Position numbers and translations under genes: made by a program
In this document: positions 38,794 to 46,986 of the stretch, piece after piece
Position numbering within the stretch: position 1 is the first letter of the stretch
How the letters are laid out: each line of letters opens with the position of its first letter
Source of the DNA: a virus
Virus record (IMG/VR): IMGVR_UViG_3300024999_000160
Span: 1 to 46,986 of that record
DNA length: 46,986 bases
Reading direction: 5' to 3' (one strand)
The notes under the pieces: generated by a model
What the model was told of the DNA's origin: nothing
What the model saw: the letters and a program-made list of their open reading frames with translations, nothing else
Database searches by the model: none

Positions 38794-41700
38794 CTAAGAA
38801 ATCATAATTAACATCCAAATTCTATTTACATCCTGACCACTGTAATTTTCCAATGCTTTGCCTATTACTGTTCCAGAAATGTATTTAGTTGATGCCATAG
38901 CAATACCACAAGTTTCAGATGCTACAAGCAAATCTCCAATTTTTACTTCACCAGCAACTTTAACCCTAACCCTTCCAGCCACCCCGACCGGAGCGAATTT
39001 TATAGTATCATCTTCACTTCCTTCTCCTCCAATACATTGAGCAAAATCGTCAGAATAGACTCCTACAACTAAATTATCATAAGCATATCTAGATTTTATA
39101 TATCCTTTGCCATTGGGATTTTTGCATATAACATCTCCTACTTCTATTTCTTCATCTTTTAAAAAATATTCAGCATAATCATTATAAAAAGCATTGAATG
39201 TTTTAGTTGGATAAAAATATCCTGAATAATTTAATCTAGTAGTTCCTGATGGTGCGATTGTTGTTTTATCAAACTTGCCATTTGTACTAGATGCTGAATA
39301 TTGAACAAATAAATTCAATAATGCTTCTTTTTCAGCATAATATGTTTGAAATTTTGCCAAGAAAACTGTTCTATCTATGTTACTTGTAATTGTTAAATTT
39401 GATAACAATGGTTCTATATATGTTCTTAAAGCATAATGTGCATTGGTATATGCTGTATGATCAGATACACCATAATTGGAGGTACTAGAAATAATCCCAT
39501 TATATTCATCATAAATAACAGTCCATTCCCTTTTTACAACTTTCTTTTCTGTCGCTGTGAGCTTTGAATCATCTGCCATTTCGGTCAATAATTCCATAGC
39601 TTGAGTGTCTAATATTTTTGCCCAAGTGTAAGAAGCAACAGAAGTTGAGTCTGCCAAATAGAAATCTGTATATGTTCCTATATAAGCACCAGGCGTTTCA
39701 CCTGAATTTGAAGTAAAAGTTAATCCACCATCGTCAGAATACTTAACATGGAAATAAGGCGTCAAACCATTTGATCCTGGAGTTCCTGGAGTTCCATCTG
39801 TACCTGTTATTTTGTTCCAAACATACATTGAAGGATTCGAAGAAGCAGTTGGACTAGAATCTGAATAAGTTCCCAAATATGTTCCAGATGCAAAGTTAAA
39901 ACCTACTGTTCCATCAGAATCATATGCAAAAGCAATATGAAGATATGAAGCTTTTGTATCAGCATATGTTTTCGCAGAAGATGCAATGAACTGTAATAAT
40001 TCACCTCTTGCACTGTAATAATCATTAAACTTATCATCAAATTCATCTCTAGTAATATTTGTAGTTTTTGTTAAATCACCTAAAATTGGTGTAGGATTAC
40101 TAATATTGTTAGGAAGAATAGTTACAAAAAGATAAGTATATACTGCATTATAAGCATTACCATATATTGTGTAATATGTTGACATCGTCGATGATGGATA
40201 TAATAATACTTGTGCATCTAAATTAATTTTTTCTAAAACAATTGCATCCCATATTGGTTTTAATTTTATTTTTTCACTTTTTGTTATTTTACCTCCATCA
40301 GAAATATCTTCTAATTCTTCTAATATACTTGTAGCATCTAATTGTGCTTTATTTGCTATTGCTTTTGTTATATTTGCAACAACATTGTCCGTATACTCTG
40401 AAGAATCAATCCAATCAGAAGAAAGATAACTTCCCTCCAATCTTTCAACTATACAAATTTTCAACTCTCCTGTTGATTGTTGTCGCCATAAATCTTCAAA
40501 ACTATATGGTGGCTGAGGTGTTGAGATAAAAATTCTGCGATTTGTATCTAACGACCCATATTCTTTTGAAGCATCAGACAATGCTTTAATTACATCTGTA
40601 TTGGTTATCAAAACCCATTGATAGTCTGAAACAACATAAGAGAATCTATAAGAATTTTTAGAAGATACATCGTAAAATAAATCACCCAAATGGTAATTTT
40701 TAATAGTATTTGAACTCCAATTTATACTAGGTATATTTATTAACGATGGAGCATAGTTGTAGAAGTAACATTCAACTTTCAATCCATCTATATCACCTTG
40801 ACTTTGAAAACTGGTACTATCTGCTGTATAAAGAACATTTACAAAATTTATTAAACTACTTGAAATTATGGAATTAGAATTATCTGCTTGTACTGTAGAT
40901 ATTTTATTAAGAAGAAGTGATTTTGTACTTTGTACATTTTCAAAACATGTTTTAACTTGACCTTTTTCTTCTGCTGTTACAGGTAGTGGATATAAGCTAC
41001 TATCTTTGTCTATCCATGTGTTAAGTATGTTAGTTAAAGCAGTTAAGGCATTTTGATAATCTGTCTTTTCAGTTTCTCCTGTTTTATCTAATCCTAAAGT
41101 TGTTGCAAGTGTAATTAAAGGAGTAGATTCTGCAATTACTGATGCTAAATCTGATGCTAAATCTTGAGATTCCTTTATGGTTATTGAACTATCACTAAAA
41201 GCATTATTAATCTCTGCTCCTAATCCAATTATTGATTCAGCTAATCCAGATATTGCATCTCCAATATAATTACGTGCAACTCCCATAATCGCCTTAAGCA
41301 ATGTAATTTTAGCATCATAATAAGAATTAAAATTATTTATAAACGTAGCACTAACAATTGTTGAGCTTGATGTAATAACTGATAATATAGGAGAAATATA
41401 AGCACTAAAATTAGAATAGGCAGTTTCATAAATTCCTAATGCAGAAACTACATCTGGATAATCAATTGTATTATAATAACTTGCTTGTAGTTCAATATTA
41501 GATTTTTCACTTACAATTGTATCCCAATATTTTTTAACAACTTTTTTTTCTGTGGAAGTTACTGTTGTGTTTAATGCAACTTTATTGATATCTACCATTG
41601 CTACTATTTTATCTGATTCTGCTGTTTGTACTGCTAATATTGCTTCTGCTGAGATTACAGAAGTTCCAATAGCAATTCCTTGAGGAGTTCCATCTACTAT

Positions 41701-44700
41701 TTTTGTGGAAATATCTGCATATGGTGCATGACTTCCACTATCACAAAATACTTCTAATGCTGAACCTTTAAATAATCCTGGAATTCCAATTAAGGCAAAC
41801 GGGAATTTGCCTGTTCCTGTATCTGTTCCCGTGCCACCAATTTTAATCATTGCATTTAATAAATTAGCATTCCATCCAATTGAATTATAAGAAGTCAAAG
41901 CAACAATCACTGTATCATCTAGTGTATTTAATTTTGTTGCTAAATCTAATCTTGCTTGATCGTCTGCATATGTATCATACAATTGAGTAAAAATCACCGA
42001 CAAATCTTCTCTACTAATAACTGTTAACATTAATCCTCTACCAGATACTCCACTAGCACTAATTGATTTTTTGTTAAGTTTTAAATAACGAACAGAATTA
42101 TGATTTGCCCCAGTACCTCTTATAGAAATTTCTCCATCTATAGAGTATTCAGGAGTTTTTAGAGTAATTGCATTATTTAAAGCCAATTTCGTACTCATTA
42201 CCAATTTAAACTTATTAAGTAGTAGCTTTTTCTCTAATGTTTTCATTTTTTTGGGATAACTTATTAACGACAATCCAACCCATTTATTCAATTCTACTTG
42301 TAATCCATCAACGCCACATGACACCACTGTTCCAGTCAAAGAATTTTGATAATTATCTATCAATGTAGTAGAAACTGACATACTGTTTGCAATATCAATT
42401 ACATCATCGCTTTCATCTAATATGTTATTAAATGATAAACCCAACGAAACGGATTCGTCATAAGTAATTAAACCACCTTTTGCAAATGTCTCAATATCAG
42501 TCTGCATTGAAACGATAGCAACATTTGCTTCAAATATTTGTTCATCAACATAGGTTAGCTCATTTTCTTCTCTAATTTGTAGAATTATAGAATTTAATAT
42601 TTCTTTAGTGGATTCTACTTTCTTTAAATTGTTATTTATCGTCCTACCCTTACTGGCGGATATTTTAATTGGATATTGTGAAGATAATTGATCCAACCAA
42701 TCATCTATTGAATTAAGAGCAGTAGAAATTGCAGATTCATAATCACTTTCTGCATCATTTAAGTCACCATTATCCTCGATTATTTCTTTTAATGTGTTTG
42801 CAATTGCAACAATATCATCAGATTCAGTTTGGACAGCAGTAAATAAAGGGTCTAATATATTAGATTCTGCCTCCGTAATACTTCCTTTTTTAATGTAAAT
42901 ATTAACTTGAGTTTGAAAATCACTTAATGCTGTATTTAATTCTGCCACCTGTGTTTCAACATAATTTTTTGCATCATTTAAACGAGCGTTTCCAATTGCA
43001 TTGATTAAAATTGATTTTGTATTTTCAACCGTTTTAAATAAATTACTAATGGTAATTCTTTCATCTTCAGGACTACTATCACTAATAATTTGGATAGGAT
43101 AATTTGGTTGGTCAATCCAATCACTTCTTAACTCTGCTTCTAAAGCATCTAAAGCATTATTGTAGTTATCTGCTTCTGTTGTAATTTCAAGATCATATGC
43201 AATATTTAAAATATCTTCCGATTCTGCTATTGCTTGTTCTAATGTTAATTTTAAAGCATTTGCTTCATCTTTTGTGATAAATCCATCTGCACCAAATCTA
43301 TTGATATCAATACTTAAATTTAACAAAGATCCTGTCATCTCTTGAATTTGTAAATCAATATATTCTGTAGCATTATCTTGAGATTTATCCCATTTCATTT
43401 TATTGATATCGATTACATCTACCACAGAGGTTGTTTTATAAATTACATCAGCAAGTTTGGAGTTTTTGCTTTTTACATTAGAAATTGTTAATTGTATTTC
43501 AGCACTTTCGAAGTCAAAATTTACTTCAATTATTCTAGCCGTTATATCTATTCCTAATTGTTCATGCTTAATAGATATTGAATCACCTAAATTAATTTTA
43601 TCCCAATTAGATTGTTCGCTTATTATTTCAAGAAAGTTTACTATGTTAATTTGGATTACAGTTTCTGGATATTTCCTTTTCTCCATTTCGTCTAATCCAT
43701 AAATATACAGCTCTTCTGCACTTATAAGCGAATCATTTGTCCAGTCTTTTTCATAAATATATGGAATTAATTCTGCTAATAATTCAGGAGTAAAATATGT
43801 TTCATAAGACATATCAGTTGCAATTTGTTTGATACTAGCATTTATAACATCAATTTCTGCTTGTTTTGCATCAATTAATAACTGTAAGGCATCAATTTCT
43901 ACTTGTTTTGCTATTTTTTGATCAGTATAAGTTGTTTTCTTCGACCCACTAGCAGTTACAAGATTATCATCAATAATTTTCATTTCATCGATTAATATTG
44001 TCATTGCGTTTGTTAATGCTGTCATTTCAGTTTGCTTTGTTGTTAAAGTTGCTAACAAGGTAGGAAAATCATCTTTATGTTGAGTTAATAATATTTGATA
44101 ATCTAAAATCTTATGACATAAATTATCCGACATATAATCTGAATGGGCAATTACTTCTCTAGTTTCTTCATTCCTTTGAAAAGGGAAAAGAAAGTTGCTA
44201 TAATTTTCTATATAAGATTGACCAGTTGGGTTTATCCCATTGATTGTTAATCCGTCTTTGCCATATAATTTTAATCTAGTACAAAATAATTCACTATCTA
44301 TATTTTGCACAATGGTTCTAAGATATCTTTTATTTGAAATTTGCAACCCTTTATTTATCCCAATGTTATCAAGAGTAGAAAAGTTTACTTTTCTAGTATT
44401 AGAATCAAATTTTGCAATCAGATTAAATTTTTCAGCAATTTCAAGAATGAAATCAAGTTTTGTTTTAACACTTACTTCAAATGAACGATATACAGAATCT
44501 AGTTCAATGGGATAATCACCCAGAAGCCAACCAGTTTCTTTGAGAATTCCTTCATAATTTGTAGTCGTAGTAGTTGATATTCCATCTGTTATGACGGTTG
44601 TATCTCTAGAAAATCCATCTACGCTCATAATTTCTGATAATTTTACAGAATTAATTGTATATTTTCTAATTGATTTATTTTTTAATTCATATTCAAGAGA

Positions 44701-45024
44701 GTAACAATTAATTTGTAAGAAATCTGTATTATCATCTGAATTTGGAGCAGGGTTATCTATAACAAAAAAAGCAGTATATTCTCCTAAAATTAACTTTATG
44801 AGGAATCTATTTTTAACTTGATCGCAATGAATATTATGTTGAAGTTCATGGTTAATATCTAATTGATAAGGTAAATCAAAAGTTAATTCATTCATTGTTG
44901 TTAAGTTTAGTTTCAGGTTTGCTGAATAATGTTCTTTTAAAGATGCTATAATTGTTTTATCTGGTTTGCAAAGATATAATTTAGGGCGTTGAGGGGCTTT
45001 GGATAGGTCTATATCTAAAAACAT
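38794..45024 (-). CDS. Giant tail-tip/spike protein (2,076 residues)
   Basis: The first ~520 residues resemble the baseplate-hub/tail-endopeptidase class of siphoviruses (FDLPYQLDINHELQHNI; FFVIDNPAPNSDD; Gp37-like). Then follow long helical repeats, each with a G-x-I-T-x-x-E-S pattern and an IWDAI/LFTAVQ-type helix (about 530-1,660), and beta modules with a collagen-like GTPGTPGSNG stretch (about 1,760). The C-terminal ~135 residues (YNDYAEYFLKDEEIEVGDVI...NRIWMLIMIS) match the peptidase_G2/intramolecular chaperone type that trims and trimerises fibres. AAAGGAG precedes the ATG. It probably forms the central tail spike and contacts the cell wall. Confidence 0.85.
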   Translation of the reverse strand: MFLDIDLSKAPQRPKLYLCKPDKTIIASLKEHYSANLKLNLTTMNELTFDLPYQLDINHELQHNIHCDQVKNRFLIKLILGEYTAFFVIDNPAPNSDDNTDFLQINCYSLEYELKNKSIRKYTINSVKLSEIMSVDGFSRDTTVITDGISTTTTTNYEGILKETGWLLGDYPIELDSVYRSFEVSVKTKLDFILEIAEKFNLIAKFDSNTRKVNFSTLDNIGINKGLQISNKRYLRTIVQNIDSELFCTRLKLYGKDGLTINGINPTGQSYIENYSNFLFPFQRNEETREVIAHSDYMSDNLCHKILDYQILLTQHKDDFPTLLATLTTKQTEMTALTNAMTILIDEMKIIDDNLVTASGSKKTTYTDQKIAKQVEIDALQLLIDAKQAEIDVINASIKQIATDMSYETYFTPELLAELIPYIYEKDWTNDSLISAEELYIYGLDEMEKRKYPETVIQINIVNFLEIISEQSNWDKINLGDSISIKHEQLGIDITARIIEVNFDFESAEIQLTISNVKSKNSKLADVIYKTTSVVDVIDINKMKWDKSQDNATEYIDLQIQEMTGSLLNLSIDINRFGADGFITKDEANALKLTLEQAIAESEDILNIAYDLEITTEADNYNNALDALEAELRSDWIDQPNYPIQIISDSSPEDERITISNLFKTVENTKSILINAIGNARLNDAKNYVETQVAELNTALSDFQTQVNIYIKKGSITEAESNILDPLFTAVQTESDDIVAIANTLKEIIEDNGDLNDAESDYESAISTALNSIDDWLDQLSSQYPIKISASKGRTINNNLKKVESTKEILNSIILQIREENELTYVDEQIFEANVAIVSMQTDIETFAKGGLITYDESVSLGLSFNNILDESDDVIDIANSMSVSTTLIDNYQNSLTGTVVSCGVDGLQVELNKWVGLSLISYPKKMKTLEKKLLLNKFKLVMSTKLALNNAITLKTPEYSIDGEISIRGTGANHNSVRYLKLNKKSISASGVSGRGLMLTVISREDLSVIFTQLYDTYADDQARLDLATKLNTLDDTVIVALTSYNSIGWNANLLNAMIKIGGTGTDTGTGKFPFALIGIPGLFKGSALEVFCDSGSHAPYADISTKIVDGTPQGIAIGTSVISAEAILAVQTAESDKIVAMVDINKVALNTTVTSTEKKVVKKYWDTIVSEKSNIELQASYYNTIDYPDVVSALGIYETAYSNFSAYISPILSVITSSSTIVSATFINNFNSYYDAKITLLKAIMGVARNYIGDAISGLAESIIGLGAEINNAFSDSSITIKESQDLASDLASVIAESTPLITLATTLGLDKTGETEKTDYQNALTALTNILNTWIDKDSSLYPLPVTAEEKGQVKTCFENVQSTKSLLLNKISTVQADNSNSIISSSLINFVNVLYTADSTSFQSQGDIDGLKVECYFYNYAPSLINIPSINWSSNTIKNYHLGDLFYDVSSKNSYRFSYVVSDYQWVLITNTDVIKALSDASKEYGSLDTNRRIFISTPQPPYSFEDLWRQQSTGELKICIVERLEGSYLSSDWIDSSEYTDNVVANITKAIANKAQLDATSILEELEDISDGGKITKSEKIKLKPIWDAIVLEKINLDAQVLLYPSSTMSTYYTIYGNAYNAVYTYLFVTILPNNISNPTPILGDLTKTTNITRDEFDDKFNDYYSARGELLQFIASSAKTYADTKASYLHIAFAYDSDGTVGFNFASGTYLGTYSDSSPTASSNPSMYVWNKITGTDGTPGTPGSNGLTPYFHVKYSDDGGLTFTSNSGETPGAYIGTYTDFYLADSTSVASYTWAKILDTQAMELLTEMADDSKLTATEKKVVKREWTVIYDEYNGIISSTSNYGVSDHTAYTNAHYALRTYIEPLLSNLTITSNIDRTVFLAKFQTYYAEKEALLNLFVQYSASSTNGKFDKTTIAPSGTTRLNYSGYFYPTKTFNAFYNDYAEYFLKDEEIEVGDVICKNPNGKGYIKSRYAYDNLVVGVYSDDFAQCIGGEGSEDDTIKFAPVGVAGRVRVKVAGEVKIGDLLVASETCGIAMASTKYISGTVIGKALENYSGQDVNRIWMLIMIS

Positions 45025-45068
45025 TTTTATATTTCTCCTTTCATGAAGTGTGAATTATACATGTATTA

Positions 45069-45839
45069 TTAAAGCATTTTAAATTGATACTTAAATTGAA
45101 TTTTCATATTTCCAAAGCATTGAAGAGAATTTACCCCTCTGAGCATATTCAAGAATACTCCATTATGATTGTCATATCTGTAGGTTAATGGAATAGACGT
45201 AGTGATTTGTTCATTTTCACTATCAATATTTAAATCCTCATTTGCTGTAAGAGATGTTAACGAGAATATTTTTCCTCCGTTAGAATTATTAACTATTGAT
45301 ATATCTCCATCTCCTATTTTTTGAAGCGAAAGTATTGGTTGACAATCAACATCTCCATTATTTATAAAGGTTAGATTTGTACCGAGAGTTAGATTTGAAG
45401 ATAAATCGTAGATAGGCGATGTATAAATGGGAGAATAAATATATTCATCTTTACATCTCATTTGAATAGTTATATATCCCTGAAAATTCCCTGTATGTAT
45501 TAGTGTAGAACTACTTTCTAAAATACAGTAAAATATCTTATCAGGTATTGATTCAAAAACCAGTGGGCAATAACTTTCTTGTGAGAGCCATCTTTTCAAG
45601 GAGCGAAGTTTATCTTCATCAAATGAATCTGAGAACGCTATGGTCAAATTTAGTGTTCTAGGATTTGATTTTACTTCAACAAAATAAGGAGATGATTTTC
45701 GAGTTGTAATTTCTTTAATTTCTCTATCACTAATAAAATTTTCTTGATATAATCCCGTATCTACTGTACAATTAATCACTCCGAAGTCAATTGATGATTG
45801 ATTATTATATGTAAATACAAGGGATTCTGATATTGGCAT
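45069..45839 (-). CDS. Distal tail protein (Dit)
   Basis: 256 residues, ATG behind TAGGAGGCG. The N-terminal half has the Dit pattern (LVFTYNNQSSIDFGVINC; FISDREIKEITTRKSSPYF; LNLTIAFSDSFDEDKLRSLK; WLSQE); the C-terminal half is a galectin-like beta domain (FINNGDVDCQPILSLQKIG). Dit forms the hexameric hub between tail tube and tip, and by convention its gene directly precedes the tail-endopeptidase gene, as here. Confidence 0.88.
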   Translation of the reverse strand: MPISESLVFTYNNQSSIDFGVINCTVDTGLYQENFISDREIKEITTRKSSPYFVEVKSNPRTLNLTIAFSDSFDEDKLRSLKRWLSQESYCPLVFESIPDKIFYCILESSSTLIHTGNFQGYITIQMRCKDEYIYSPIYTSPIYDLSSNLTLGTNLTFINNGDVDCQPILSLQKIGDGDISIVNNSNGGKIFSLTSLTANEDLNIDSENEQITTSIPLTYRYDNHNGVFLNMLRGVNSLQCFGNMKIQFKYQFKML

Positions 45840-45869
45840 TAATTTTCGCCTCCTATTAATTTTCTATAT

Positions 45870-45902
45870 AAGAAGAATCCACAGTGAATGTGGATTCTTC
45901 TT
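45870..45902. terminator. Strong terminator between BRO gene and Dit gene
   Basis: A perfect 14-bp stem AAGAAGAATCCACA / TGTGGATTCTTCTT with a 5-nt loop and AT-rich flanks. It separates the regulatory genes from the tail operon, so the tail genes need their own promoter or antitermination. Confidence 0.85.
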
Positions 45903-45942
45903 AAAATATATGATATAATATTATTGCATGAATTTAAATTCT

Positions 45943-46701
45943 TTATCCGACTTGTTGCTCTAACAACAGGTCTTTCTTTTTGTCTAAAACCTTTCTAATA
46001 AAATCCAATGCCTTATTTGTACACAGTGTTGTACAGATACTCTCTAATCCATTGCTAGTCCTCATAGGAGTTATCTTGACTTTGAATAAATTTGCTTTAA
46101 TATACTGAGAGTAAGGATGATTTTTATTAAAATTTCCATCTGATAAAATCTTTTCCTCTCTCAATACTTTCATTAAGGAATTCCTACCACACCCTAATGT
46201 ATCAGCTACTTGCTTGAAATTCAGTAAAGAATCTGAGTTCATAAAATCGTCATACATTTGTACTTTTGGTTTCTGATCCTCTAATTGTTTAGATAAATCA
46301 GATGCTAATTGAAGTGCCTCAGATAATGTTTTGGGAACATTGAATTTTAGTTCAATATTACCTAACCTTATTCCCTCTAATAAATCATATACCCAATCAT
46401 AAAAATCATTGGCCTTTGGTTGTTTACTAAATCTACAAACTTCATAAACTCCTTTTGCGCTGTATAAATAAGTTTCTTGCTTTCCACTAGAAGGGGTATC
46501 AATCTGTACCCTCTTCGAAAACTTATCTAATCTTTCTTTATTCCTACTGTGAATGGTTTTAATTGAGTCTCTTGGATTGCCATATTCAAGAGATTTTCCA
46601 ATTTGCTCTCTTGTCATCCAAACTTCACCATTTTCGTCTTTCCATAAGTCACATTCAACGCCGTTAAAATTCTCTTTCCTAAATAATACTAAATTATTCA
46701 T
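45943..46701 (-). CDS. Phage antirepressor: BRO-N plus KilAC/ANT domain
   Basis: 252 residues from ATG 46701, chosen because AAGGATGGG lies 7 nt before it; it overlaps the upstream stop codon. BRO-N domain about residues 1-105 (VECDLWKDENGEVWMTREQI; SAKGVYEVCRFSKQPKAN; FYDWVYDLLEGIRLG). The C-terminal ANT/KilAC domain (LLNFKQVADTLGCGRNSLMK; LREEKILSDGN; YFKVKI-like strand) spans about 160-250. Antirepressors of this type counteract a prophage repressor. It is terminated before the Dit gene. Confidence 0.9.
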   Translation of the reverse strand: MNNLVLFRKENFNGVECDLWKDENGEVWMTREQIGKSLEYGNPRDSIKTIHSRNKERLDKFSKRVQIDTPSSGKQETYLYSAKGVYEVCRFSKQPKANDFYDWVYDLLEGIRLGNIELKFNVPKTLSEALQLASDLSKQLEDQKPKVQMYDDFMNSDSLLNFKQVADTLGCGRNSLMKVLREEKILSDGNFNKNHPYSQYIKANLFKVKITPMRTSNGLESICTTLCTNKALDFIRKVLDKKKDLLLEQQVG

Positions 46702-46986
46702 CAAATTGCCCATCCTTATATCCTAAAATCTTGTAATATAAGCATGAGTCACAAATTGGAATATCTAGTTTTTCATCTTCAAACTTTGAACCATAGTTTC
46801 CTCTTCCTTGAATCGACCATTTTGTTTCATATGGCAAGTCAATAATATTATGGCATAAGCGGCATTTAGTAGGATTTTCACTAATACATAAATCAATTTT
46901 CCCATTAATCAATTCAATGCTCACAACAGAACCATAGATGTCTTTTCCTTCAGTTAGCATAATCTCGGTAATTTGGTCTTTATCGA
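46694..46986 (-). CDS. Zinc-ribbon protein, N-terminus cut by the window edge
   Basis: The frame is open to the right edge. An internal ATG at 46960 would give 88 residues but lacks a clear ribosome-binding site, and the eight codons before it (DKDQITEI) fit the protein, so the true start is probably outside. CRLC and CDSC pairs (about residues 33-36 and 70-73 from that ATG) make a zinc ribbon. The stop overlaps the antirepressor start, so the two are coupled. Function unknown. Confidence 0.65.
   Translation of the reverse strand, partial: DKDQITEIMLTEGKDIYGSVVSIELINGKIDLCISENPTKCRLCHNIIDLPYETKWSIQGRGNYGSKFEDEKLDIPICDSCLYYKILGYKDGQFDE

Noticed and set aside
1-46986. tRNA or rRNA genes
   Set aside because: No cloverleaf-like segment or conserved rRNA sequence was found on reading either strand.

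Overview
The window is AT-rich with strong Shine-Dalgarno sites (AAGGAGG type), frequent TTG/GTG starts and U-tailed hairpin terminators, which points to a low-GC Gram-positive host (Bacillota, probably clostridial or Paenibacillus-like). It carries a long-tailed (siphovirus-type) tail operon, a lysis cassette, a tyrosine recombinase, two BRO-type antirepressors and four free-standing homing endonucleases, together with a VirD4/FtsK-like ATPase next to small membrane proteins and an M23 peptidase. I read it as part of a large temperate phage or phage-plasmid. No rRNA, tRNA, capsid, terminase or replication-initiator gene is visible.

Layout. 1-5,950 (+ strand): a transfer-like module (small membrane proteins, VirD4-like ATPase, membrane-anchored M23 peptidase) and a DGGHR-motif protein of the DndB/DGQHR kind. 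6,017-7,804: a zinc-ribbon homing endonuclease. 7,805-8,640: a promoter/terminator unit that looks like a small RNA, then a zinc-ribbon protein. 8,658-22,550 (- strand): many small early or accessory genes, two more homing endonucleases, an SF2 helicase, a BRO protein, a highly structured 3' region at 17.5-17.8 kb, and a compact CRISPR system. 23,075-26,504: lysis genes (two holin-like proteins, an amidase, a papain-like protease). 26,700-27,683: integrase with palindromic operator-like sites. 27,817-45,839: tail operon, read from high to low coordinates. 45,943-46,986: BRO antirepressor and a zinc-ribbon protein cut by the window edge.

Two systems stand out. First, 13.9-15.9 kb holds a minimal type V-F-like CRISPR locus: a 442-residue Cas12f1-like effector, a decayed array of five 30-32 nt repeats with 33-34 nt spacers, and upstream of it an inverted repeat copy that would be the anti-repeat of a tracrRNA driven by a TTGACA-N17-TAAACT promoter. 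There is no cas1 or cas2. Second, inside the tail operon a radical SAM/SPASM enzyme is followed directly by a protein whose first 240 residues hold about 63 cysteines, every one spaced CxxxC or CxxC and mostly in a C-T-G-x-C pattern, followed by a small C-terminal domain. This looks like a phage tail component made as an enzyme-modified, RiPP-like Cys-rich polymer.

Inferred joint working: the Dit and the 2,076-residue spike form the tail tip. The rSAM enzyme modifies the Cys-rich product made next to it. The 14-residue-repeat and leucine-rich-repeat proteins and the fibre-like genes downstream make up variable host-contact parts. The lysis genes release progeny, the integrase with BRO regulators controls lysogeny, and the Cas12f unit may act against competing elements or regulate genes.
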